Shown here piece after piece: positions 14,687 through 21,024 of a DNA stretch of 22,908 nucleotides (position 1 is its first letter; each line of letters opens with the position of its first letter). The DNA is from an uncultured Christensenella sp. (GTDB lineage: Bacteria; Bacillota; Clostridia; Christensenellales; Borkfalkiaceae): assembly GCA_910586365.1 (NCBI GenBank), contig CAJUGP010000019.1:18447-41354 (forward strand), read 5' to 3'. The notes under the pieces were generated by a model, which had not been told where the DNA came from, ran no database searches, and saw only the letters and a list, made by a program, of their open reading frames with translations. The position numbers were made by a program, and so were the translations under genes.

Positions 14687-15934
14687 ATGAATCCGTTTGA
14701 ATTAACGCCGCAAAAGGCGGATAAGATTTTTACTTCTTGGAATAAAGTGCTCGTAAAACCTTACGACAAGAACACCGTCGATCCCTACACGCGTTTGAGG
14801 GTCATTTTAATGTCGGGTACCGAATTTGAGTCGGTGCGCCTTACGCATGCGTTTACGCGCCACTGCCCCAACAACGAGGTGCGCCGCCGCCTTGCCGTCA
14901 TGCGCAGAGGGGAGCAGATCCAGCAAAAACGCATCGCAGGGCTGAAACCCGCTAACGAAACGATTTTAGAGCATACGATCGGATACGAACAGCTTGCCGT
15001 CGATCTCACCGCGAACTTAGCGCTTTCCGAAAAAAATTCCTACGTGAAAAAACAGCTCGATTTCGCGCTGTTGGAGGATTTCGACCACTTATACCGCTAT
15101 GCCGATTTAATGGAGCTTGAAAAGAGCGGCGATCCGCAAAAGCTTGTGGGAAACTATACCGAAATCATGCCGGGTCGTCCGACGGTCGCCGAATACCGTC
15201 ACCCGTTCGACGACGTGGATTTTTATCTGAACGGCTATTTGAACGATCTGAAAACCAAGCTCAACGTCAATATTATCACGGCGGCGGAACAGCAGACCAT
15301 GAATTTTTATATGAACGTGGGCAATCTGTATATCACGCCGCTCGGCAGAAAGCTTTACAACGAAATCGCCATGATCGAAGAACAGCACGTAACGGGTTAC
15401 GGCAGCTTGAAAGATCCCTGCATGTCGTGGTGGGAAAATCTTTTGATGAACGAATATACCGAATGCTATCTGTATTATTCGTGCTACGAGGACGAAAAAG
15501 ACGAGCGTATCAAGGCGATTTGGGAAATGCACTTCGAGGAAGAAGTGGCGCATTTGCACGAGGCGGCGCGGCTTTTGCAGACGTACGAGGGCAAGGTGTG
15601 GCAGCAATGTTTCCCCGGCGGCGCGGAATTCCCCGAGCTTTTGAAGTTCCGCTCGCAGAAGGAATATATCCGCGAGGTATTGAAGAGCGTGCGCTTGACG
15701 GGCGTGGAAGAGGGTTGGGAAGAACTCGACAAAGTACCCGAAACCTTCCGCTATTTCGGATACAATGCGAAGATCAACGGCAATATACAAACGGTTGGCA
15801 CGCATAACGTGATCGAACGCACGATAAAAGAATTGGGCAGCGATTGGCGCAAACAGGATAAGGATCACCCGATCAAGGCGCTTGCCGACCGCAAAAAAGA
15901 CAATACCGACGTCGGCAGAGTCAAGGGCAAGTAA
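14687..15934 (+). CDS. Ferritin-like di-iron protein of unknown function
   Basis: About 415 residues from the ATG at 14687, supported by AAAGGAGG 5 bases upstream. The longer frame back to 14582 is the repeat. Candidate metal-binding helices are EHTIGYEQLAVDL and LLEDFDHLYRYADL in the first half, and MIEEQHVTGYGS and FEEEVAHLHEAARLL in the second, the E..ExxH pattern of the ferritin-like superfamily, on a protein much longer than rubrerythrin. The C-terminal third (about 320-415) is charged and not recognised. Oxygen or peroxide handling would be a natural role for an anaerobe, but this is inference. It has no co-directional partner and sits between inverted repeats. Confidence 0.8.
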   Translation: MNPFELTPQKADKIFTSWNKVLVKPYDKNTVDPYTRLRVILMSGTEFESVRLTHAFTRHCPNNEVRRRLAVMRRGEQIQQKRIAGLKPANETILEHTIGYEQLAVDLTANLALSEKNSYVKKQLDFALLEDFDHLYRYADLMELEKSGDPQKLVGNYTEIMPGRPTVAEYRHPFDDVDFYLNGYLNDLKTKLNVNIITAAEQQTMNFYMNVGNLYITPLGRKLYNEIAMIEEQHVTGYGSLKDPCMSWWENLLMNEYTECYLYYSCYEDEKDERIKAIWEMHFEEEVAHLHEAARLLQTYEGKVWQQCFPGGAEFPELLKFRSQKEYIREVLKSVRLTGVEEGWEELDKVPETFRYFGYNAKINGNIQTVGTHNVIERTIKELGSDWRKQDKDHPIKALADRKKDNTDVGRVKGK

Positions 15935-15965
15935 CGAAGGACAAGGCGCGCGCGGGGGATATTTC

Positions 15966-16312
15966 GACTGCGCGCCTTCGGCGCTCCGCTCAATATGACA
16001 ATGGTACGCGCCGAGGGCGCTGCGCTCAATATGACAATGGTACGCGCCGAGGGCGCTGCATTGACAGGATTGCGCGCCGAGGGCGCTGCGCTCAATATGA
16101 CAATGGGGTGCGCCGAGAGACGCTGCGCTCAATATGACAATGGGGTGCGCCGAGGGCGCTGCACTCGATATGACAATGGGGTGCGCCGAGGGCGCTGCAC
16201 TCGATATGACAATGGGGTGCGCCGAGGGCGCTGCACTCGATATGACAATGGTGCGCGCCGAGAGACGCTGCGCTCAATATGACAATGGTGCGCGCCGAGG
16301 GCGCTGCGCGAC
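15966..16312. repeat. Tandem array of about nine 36-37 base units
   Basis: Units start with ATGACAATGG at 15995, 16031, 16097, 16134, 16170, 16206, 16242 and 16279, with spacings of 36, 66 (a 30-base unit plus a degenerate 36-base unit beginning TTGACA), 37, 36, 36, 36 and 37. Each holds a small hairpin GCGCC-gag-GGCGC. Copies differ by a few bases (GGGCGCTGC or GAGACGCTGC; CTCAAT or CTCGAT). There are no spacers between units. Because most units are 36 bases, several frames stay open on both strands, but these are not genes. The reverse strand of each unit begins TGTCATATTGAGCGCAG, linking it to the hairpin repeats at 1-230 and 16390. Confidence 0.93.
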
Positions 16313-16326
16313 AAAGGCGGCGAACA

Positions 16327-16418
16327 GTCGCTTCCGCATGTCATTCCGTACGAAAAAGGCGTCGCGCGAATGTGCTGTCGCTTCCGCATGTCATTCCGAG
16401 CGCAGTCGAGGAATCTCA
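16327..16418. repeat. Direct repeats and a copy of the dispersed TGTCATTCCGAG element
   Basis: A 22-base direct repeat (GTCGCTTCCGCATGTCATTC and two more bases) lies at 16327-16348 and 16377-16398. The second copy runs on into GAGCGCAGTCGAGGAATCTC, the common half-element of the same repeat family as at the left end of the window. 15935-16614 contains no gene that I can support. Confidence 0.8.
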
Positions 16419-16440
16419 ATTTCAAAACGTTACGTTTCAA

Positions 16441-16470
16441 AAAAAGGACGGATTGCGATCCGTCCTTTTT
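16441..16470. terminator. Bidirectional intrinsic terminator
   Basis: A 13-bp stem AAAAAGGACGGAT, loop TGCG, ATCCGTCCTTTTT, with A and T tracts at both ends. No gene ends next to it on the plus strand; on the minus strand it lies about 30 bases downstream of the promoter carried in the repeat at 16498-16586. Confidence 0.9.
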
Positions 16471-16497
16471 TATCTTGCCTTTTCTTTGGGAATATGC

Positions 16498-16586
16498 TAT
16501 AATACAAGCGAAAAAACTTGCTTGCAAGGGTTTTCGAGCACAGCATTCAAACTTTGAGGCGTTTTTCGCAAGAAAAACGGCGGCGC
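16498..16586 (-). repeat. Inverted-repeat element, right copy
   Basis: Reverse complement of 14523-14611 with about six differences in 89 bases. On the minus strand it carries TTGCAA, a 17-base spacer and TATTAT (plus 16499-16504), a promoter pointing left into the terminator at 16441-16470. Confidence 0.85.
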
Positions 16587-16614
16587 TGTGTTATTATGAT
16601 TCAGAGGTGTAAAA

Positions 16615-17055
16615 ATGGAAAGAGCGTTACAGGCGAAACAGAATTTTCTGAACGGACTTAACTGTGCGCAGGCGGTGCTGTTGGCGTTTGCCGATAAACT
16701 CAGCGCCGACGAGCAGACGCTCAAAGCGGTGGGGCTACCCATGGGCGCGGGCATGGGGCGGCTGCGGCTTACCTGCGGCGCCGTTTCGGGCGCGGCAATG
16801 ACGCTCGGATTGCTCTATCCCGATAAGAGCAAAGCCGAAATGTACGCGCTCGTGCAGGAGTTCGTAAAACGGTTCAAAGAGAAAAACGGCAGCGTGATCT
16901 GCGGCGAATTGCTGACGGGCGCGCATGTTAAAGCCGATACCTCGCCCAACCCCGAAGAACGCACGCCCGAATATTACAAAAAACGCCCCTGTCCCGATCT
17001 CATATACGACGCGGCGCTTGTTCTCGAAGAAATGACGGAGGAAATACAGGCATGA
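16615..17055 (+). CDS. C_GCAxxG_C_C family putative redox protein
   Basis: 146 residues. The conserved cysteines are Cys17 (NCAQAVL), Cys54 (TCGAVSGAAMTLGL), Cys96 (ICGELL) and Cys126 (RPCPDLIYDAA), with a glycine-rich MGAGMGRL just before the second. This is the layout of the C_GCAxxG_C_C family, small proteins often encoded near redox or oxidoreductase genes in anaerobes and thought, but not proven, to bind a cofactor or act in thiol redox. GAGGTG lies about 6 bases before the ATG. Its last codon overlaps the next start as ATGA. Confidence 0.9.
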   Translation: MERALQAKQNFLNGLNCAQAVLLAFADKLSADEQTLKAVGLPMGAGMGRLRLTCGAVSGAAMTLGLLYPDKSKAEMYALVQEFVKRFKEKNGSVICGELLTGAHVKADTSPNPEERTPEYYKKRPCPDLIYDAALVLEEMTEEIQA

Positions 17056-17720
17056 AACGCAAGGCACTCGCGGTTTTCTTTTTGCTGCCGATCGCCGTCG
17101 GGATCGCGCTGCTCGTTGCGGGGATCGTCGTCGGGAACAACGTTCTGCTGACCACAGGGATCGGTGTAATATTCGGCGGCGGGTTCGTCAGTGCCGTCGT
17201 CGCGCTTGTTTTCAAATGTCTGCGCGTGCGCGAACGGCGTAAAAATCCGCCTGCTTCGGAGGACGAATACGTGCCCGAGGACGAACGCATGATGGAAGCG
17301 ACGGCGAAGGTTTGGAGCCTTTCTTCGGGCGGCGATAAGATCAAAGGGATTTTGTTTGCAGGCGGTTTTATCGCATGCTGCGTTCTCTTCGTCGTGTTTG
17401 CCTCGATGGGGAAAATCACGTGGGCGTTGATCGCCTGGGGCTGCGGCATGGGCATGATTCTGCTTGCGTTTCTCGTCGTAAAAATAAAAGAGCATTTTTC
17501 TACGGACAAGCGCGTCGAGCGGTTTACCGAAGGCGAAGGGATCGTGACGGCGTGCGAGCTTGCGCATCAAGACGACGAAAAGGGCAGGACCATGTATAAA
17601 GCGACGGTCGACTACGAAGGAAGACAAGTCGAGTGTTTTTGCTTTCGTTCGTACGAGGCGGGGCAGCGCGTGCAGCTCCTGCACGACAATCAAAACGATT
17701 ATACGATGATAAACGAATGA
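17052..17720 (+). CDS. Four-TM membrane protein, paralogue of the 13686-14426 product
   Basis: 222 residues. Hydrophobic segments lie at about 5-28, 32-55, 100-118 and 122-142. A linker with PPASEDEYVPEDERMMEA lies between the second and third, and a soluble beta-rich C-terminus (GIVTACELAHQDDEKGRTMY onwards) ends the protein. The order of elements and the tail match the minus-strand protein upstream of mtnN. It overlaps the C_GCAxxG_C_C gene by 4 bases, so the two are co-translated. The function is unknown; the C-terminus is DUF3592-like by eye. Confidence 0.78.
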   Translation: MKRKALAVFFLLPIAVGIALLVAGIVVGNNVLLTTGIGVIFGGGFVSAVVALVFKCLRVRERRKNPPASEDEYVPEDERMMEATAKVWSLSSGGDKIKGILFAGGFIACCVLFVVFASMGKITWALIAWGCGMGMILLAFLVVKIKEHFSTDKRVERFTEGEGIVTACELAHQDDEKGRTMYKATVDYEGRQVECFCFRSYEAGQRVQLLHDNQNDYTMINE

Positions 17721-17753
17721 AACGCGGCGCATATGCGCCGCGTTTCATTTTTG
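17716..17753. terminator. Perfectly palindromic bidirectional terminator
   Basis: A 34-base perfect palindrome (17716-17749), AATGAAACGCGGCGCAT and its complement, followed by a T tract. It includes the stop codon of the membrane protein gene and serves the convergent ABC permease gene as well. Confidence 0.93.
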
Positions 17754-17754
17754 T

Positions 17755-18645
17755 CTATTTTTTGCGTTTTAGCGGTTTCATGCACAGTAACACATATGCC
17801 GCCGTCAGCAACACGACCGCAATCCCGATTACAAGAAAGCAAACCCATTCGGACACGGTATTGCCGAAAAATTCGAGCGTGCAGTCGAACCCTTTGCGGC
17901 ATTCCGCCGCCGCCTGATCGCTGAACGTTTTGCCGAGCATATCGATCGCCCCGCCCATAAAATGTTCGTGCAGTAGCGCCGTGCCGTACGTTCCGGGCAA
18001 AAACAGAAGCGTGTTTGCGATGGGCGCGGCAAGCGACTGAATGGGCATGTACGCGCCGCATAAAAAGCCGTACGCCGCCGATACGGTGGCTTCAACCGCC
18101 GTGATGCCGCCCTGCGATTTCAAAAACCGACAGACGATGGAAGAGAGCGCCGTGCCGAACAGCACCAAAAGAAGGGTGTCGGCAATCGTCAAAAAGACGT
18201 CGGCTATCGATAAATACCACCCCGCGCAGGCGAGATAGACGTACCCTACGACGAGTGCAACCGAGCAGACGAGCATGGTTACGATCGCCGTCGATAAAAA
18301 GTAGCCGAGCGCGAGTGTCGAACGCGGCACGGGCGAAACGTTGAAATCGGAAAGGCGATCGGTCACCTTGTCCTGCACCATGACCATGTTGGAAGTAAAG
18401 GCGATGGAAACGGCGCACACGGCAAGCAGAGAGGACATCAGCCAGCCGCCCGCAAACCCCTCAACAACGCGTTTTTCCAGCTCGAAACCTTCGAATACCG
18501 TGGTCAGACTGTCGCGGTAGACGTCGCCCAAAAACGCCACGAAGAGAAAAAAGAGGATAAGGGGCGAGATGAGAGAGGAAAAGAACAGCCCTTTGTCTTT
18601 GAAGTAGATTTTGCAGTTGCGCGCGATCAAAGCTCTCAGTTTCAT
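17755..18645 (-). CDS. ABC-2 type transporter permease
   Basis: 296 residues with the ABC-2 membrane layout: a cytoplasmic start, TM1 around SSLISPLILFFLFVAFL (about 23-40), a large external loop, then five more segments ending IGIAVVLLTAAYVLLCMKP. The segment MVQDKVTDRLSDFNVSPVPRS is the usual coupling-helix region of this family. It pairs with the ATPase upstream: the ATPase stop and this ATG overlap as ATGA, with GGAGGC as ribosome site. Together they form a drug- or lipid-type exporter; the substrate is unknown. Confidence 0.92.
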   Translation of the reverse strand: MKLRALIARNCKIYFKDKGLFFSSLISPLILFFLFVAFLGDVYRDSLTTVFEGFELEKRVVEGFAGGWLMSSLLAVCAVSIAFTSNMVMVQDKVTDRLSDFNVSPVPRSTLALGYFLSTAIVTMLVCSVALVVGYVYLACAGWYLSIADVFLTIADTLLLVLFGTALSSIVCRFLKSQGGITAVEATVSAAYGFLCGAYMPIQSLAAPIANTLLFLPGTYGTALLHEHFMGGAIDMLGKTFSDQAAAECRKGFDCTLEFFGNTVSEWVCFLVIGIAVVLLTAAYVLLCMKPLKRKK

Positions 18646-19550
18646 ACATTGCCTCCGATCTTTTTACCCGTCACGTTGAGAAACACGTCGTCCATTTTTC
18701 CCTTCGTAATCTCGTAATCTTCAAACAGTTCGGGATATTTGAGGATAAGCGCCGTCGCTTCGGCGGTGTTCTTTACCTCGATGCGCCACGCTCCCGCGAT
18801 TTCTTCGCATTTCAGTCCGAGTTTTTTTACCGCCTGTTCGCTCGCGCCGTACAGCGTGATGTAATCGCCCGTGTATTTGTTTTTGAGTTCGAGCGGGGAA
18901 GCGTCGGCAAGGATTTTTCCGCCGTCGAGGATCACGACGCGGTCGGCGTCCGCCGTTTCTTCCATATAGTGCGTGGTCAAGAACACCGTGAGCGCGCGTT
19001 CGCGGCGCAGCCGCATGACGATCTCCCAAACCGATTTGCGCGTTTGCGGATCAAGCCCCGTCGTGGGTTCGTCGAGAACGAGGATATCGGGATCGTGCAG
19101 AAGGGCGCGGGCAATGTCGACGCGCCGCCGCTGTCCGCCCGAGAGCTTGCCCACGGGGCGGCGGAGAATTTCTTTCAGATCGAAAAGCTCGATCAGTTCT
19201 TCGAGGCGTTTTTTATACGCCGCGCCGCCGATCGAGTAAAGCGCGGCGCGGCAGCGCAAGTTTTCTTCGATCGTGAGAGGCAGATCGAGCACGCTGTTTT
19301 GAAACACCACGCCCAATTTGCGTTTGGCTTCGTCGAGGTGCGATTGGATTTCCTTTCCGCCGATGAGCACTTCGCCCGCCGTGCGCGGCAGCTTTCCGCA
19401 CAGAATGGAGATCGTCGTCGATTTTCCCGCGCCGTTTACGCCGAGAAAAGCGAAAAATTCCCCCTTGCCGACGGTAAACGAAATATCGTCGACCGCTTTC
19501 ACTTCGCCGAAATATTTTTTTAAGTTTTTAATTTCAATTACGTTTACCAT
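18642..19550 (-). CDS. ABC transporter ATP-binding protein
   Basis: 302 residues from the ATG at 19550. Walker A GVNGAGKST at 37-45, Q-loop Gln84 (VVFQNSV), signature LSGGQ at 136-140, Walker B LVLDEP with Asp160-Glu161, H-loop TTHYMEE. A C-terminal extension of about 80 residues (YITLYGASEQAVKKLGL onwards) is typical of DrrA/NatA-type exporters. ATG 19550 or ATG 19559 could be the start; the -10 box lies at 19558-19563, so 19550 fits, as a leaderless start, and no ribosome site is visible before either. Starts further upstream, such as 19676, lie before the promoter. Confidence 0.93.
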   Translation of the reverse strand: MVNVIEIKNLKKYFGEVKAVDDISFTVGKGEFFAFLGVNGAGKSTTISILCGKLPRTAGEVLIGGKEIQSHLDEAKRKLGVVFQNSVLDLPLTIEENLRCRAALYSIGGAAYKKRLEELIELFDLKEILRRPVGKLSGGQRRRVDIARALLHDPDILVLDEPTTGLDPQTRKSVWEIVMRLRRERALTVFLTTHYMEETADADRVVILDGGKILADASPLELKNKYTGDYITLYGASEQAVKKLGLKCEEIAGAWRIEVKNTAEATALILKYPELFEDYEITKGKMDDVFLNVTGKKIGGNV

Positions 19551-19557
19551 ATTTTTC

Positions 19558-19586
19558 ATTATAAAGTTGCGCCGCGGCGCATGCAA
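19558..19586 (-). promoter_or_regulatory. Promoter of the ABC exporter operon
   Basis: Minus strand: TTGCAT (plus 19581-19586), a 17-base spacer and TATAAT (plus 19558-19563), followed by seven bases and then the ATG at 19550. The -35 lies beside a GCAACC/GGTTGC hairpin (19583-19601). Confidence 0.65.
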
Positions 19587-19633
19587 CCGCCTTCGGGTTG
19601 CTTTTTGTGTTTTTACCGCCCGTTCGAGTTGCG

Positions 19634-20455
19634 TTATGCGCGGCAGCCGATTTTCGTGCAGGGGACGCATTCGCAAAGCACGTCGGCGATCGTATATTTC
19701 GCGTTGGCGATGTAAACGGTCGTGCCCTGCGCGGCGGCGTCTTTTACGTATTCAAGCTTCGCACCTGCGCCGTTCGCGCCCGCGCGGCTGGCACCCGCGC
19801 AGTATTTTTTATGCTCGTCGATATTGGCAAGCAGTTCGTAAACGTCTTTGCCGCTTATCGTTTGCACGAGGGTGGCGGGGTTTTCGGGATCGGTGTAAAT
19901 ACCGTCTACGCTCGTAAAGATGAGCAGGCGTTGGGCGTGCACCAAACAGGCGATGCGCGAGGCGGTTTCGTCGTTGTCGACGCATTCGTATACGCGCGCT
20001 TTGTCGTGTTTGAGCGAAACGATTTCCAAACGGCGGTTCTCTTCGTTCGATACCGCGTCGTTATAGTTGACGACGGGCACGGCGTTCTGTTCTTTGCAAC
20101 GCAGAAGAAGGGCGCGCAGGTGTTCGCTCTTTTTTTCGTCGTTGAAGTGCTGATGCTCCACGAGCACCTGCCGCACGCCGTAACGGGGATCGATGAATTG
20201 GCGGTAGGTCTGCATGAGCACCGCCTGCCCCTGCGCGCTGTAATCGGTTTTGGCGTGTTCGCCTTCGAGCTCTTTGCCGCCGCGGGCAAGGTAGTCGAGC
20301 CGCCCGATTTCCGTCGCGCCGCTCGAAATCCAAATGCAGCCCGGTTTTAACTCGCGCGAAAGCCGCGCCACGCGCGTGTAGTCGATGAGGTTATGTTCTT
20401 TGTCGATCAGCGCCATCGAGCCGATTTTGCCGACGAGTTCGGTATCGAATGTCAT
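19634..20455 (-). CDS. Glutamate 5-kinase-like amino-acid kinase
   Basis: 273 residues of the amino-acid kinase fold. Matches to glutamate 5-kinase are WISSGATEIG, AQGQAVLMQTYRQF, VRQVLVEHQHFND, AVPVVNYNDAVSNEE, CVDNDETASRIA, IFTSVDGIYTDPE and the C-terminal GAGAKLEYVKDAA. It lacks a PUA domain, and the N-terminal phosphate loop reads ELVGKIGSMALID instead of the usual KIGSS form. No proA gene is near. It may be proline-pathway ProB or a related kinase with another substrate. AAAGGAG 6-7 bases before the ATG at 20455 fixes the start. Confidence 0.75.
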   Translation of the reverse strand: MTFDTELVGKIGSMALIDKEHNLIDYTRVARLSRELKPGCIWISSGATEIGRLDYLARGGKELEGEHAKTDYSAQGQAVLMQTYRQFIDPRYGVRQVLVEHQHFNDEKKSEHLRALLLRCKEQNAVPVVNYNDAVSNEENRRLEIVSLKHDKARVYECVDNDETASRIACLVHAQRLLIFTSVDGIYTDPENPATLVQTISGKDVYELLANIDEHKKYCAGASRAGANGAGAKLEYVKDAAAQGTTVYIANAKYTIADVLCECVPCTKIGCRA

Positions 20456-20490
20456 GAAACGCTCCTTTCTGCAACACTTGTTTTCAATAG

Positions 20491-20519
20491 AGTATAACAT
20501 AAATTTATGCGGAATGCAA
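20491..20519 (-). promoter_or_regulatory. Promoter of the amino-acid kinase gene
   Basis: Minus strand: TTGCAT (plus 20514-20519), a 17-base spacer and TATACT (plus 20491-20496). It overlaps a plus-strand TATAAC (20493-20498) that could serve the divergent lipoprotein gene. Confidence 0.65.
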
Positions 20520-20962
20520 ATAATTTGAATATGAAAAGACGAAAAAATTACTGCTTCAAAAAACTGCTGTGCGCGGGCGCAATCTGTTGTTCGCTGGCGC
20601 TGTTTTGCGGTTGCAGCGTAAAGGAAATGAGCACGTTAGGGGAAGTTTCCAAACCGTACGCAGGGCTTTACGAGTGCGAAAGTCTGATGCTCGGCGGCAC
20701 GGAAATGTATGAAGATGACGAAAAGCTGTATCTCGAACTCAACGCCGACAACACGTTTTCGCTGACTTACCGCGGAAGAGCGGGGAAGAAGGGCGGTTAC
20801 GACGGCAAATATGAATACGACGAAGAATCGCATACGATCACGTTTTACGCGTACACGGGTCGCCGCGCCCGCGCGTACACGTTCCCCATGAAAAAGGGTA
20901 AAATTTATATCGACTATAATCTGGGCGGGCAGCTTTTGCACGGCGTGTTCGCATTGCCGTAA
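20507..20962 (+). CDS. Probable small lipoprotein, unknown function
   Basis: Up to 151 residues. A basic N-terminus (MKRRKNYCFKK) and a hydrophobic stretch LLCAGAICCSLALF lead to GC at Cys36, a likely lipoprotein signal with a poor lipobox (F at -3). The mature part is acidic and lysine-rich with a repeated strand pattern (NADNTFSLTYRG, YDGKYEYDEESHTITFYAY, GKIYIDYNLGG), like the small beta-barrel copy-number of lipocalin-like or DUF-type exported proteins; I do not name a family. The start may be the ATG at 20507 or at 20531 (MKRRKN); neither has a clear ribosome site. Confidence 0.65.
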   Translation: MRNANNLNMKRRKNYCFKKLLCAGAICCSLALFCGCSVKEMSTLGEVSKPYAGLYECESLMLGGTEMYEDDEKLYLELNADNTFSLTYRGRAGKKGGYDGKYEYDEESHTITFYAYTGRRARAYTFPMKKGKIYIDYNLGGQLLHGVFALP

Positions 20963-20981
20963 GATTTTTTGCAAATATAAA

Positions 20982-21018
20982 ACAAACGTTTGTAAAATTT
21001 TTTACGGTATGGTATAAT
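20982..21018 (+). promoter_or_regulatory. Helicase promoter overlapped by a 12-base palindrome
   Basis: TTGTAA at 20990-20995, a 17-base spacer and TATAAT at 21013-21018, six bases before the helicase ATG. The perfect palindrome ACAAACGTTTGT (20982-20993) overlaps the -35. It resembles, imperfectly, the Gram-positive LexA box (GAAC-N4-GTTC), with A and T at the outer positions. Confidence 0.65.
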
Positions 21019-21024
21019 GGGGGC

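Noticed and set aside
15966..16312. CRISPR array with 36-base repeats
   Set aside because: The units abut one another and there are no variable spacers; the similarity covers the whole unit. No cas gene is nearby.
15995..16502. Several open reading frames on both strands through the tandem array
   Set aside because: They exist because most units are a multiple of three and GC-rich. Repeating peptides such as MTMGCAEGAALD lack a ribosome site and change frame at each 37-base unit.
16498..16586. tRNA or 5S-like fold in the repeat
   Set aside because: The stem-loops do not form a cloverleaf, and there is no CCA or T-loop GTTC pattern.
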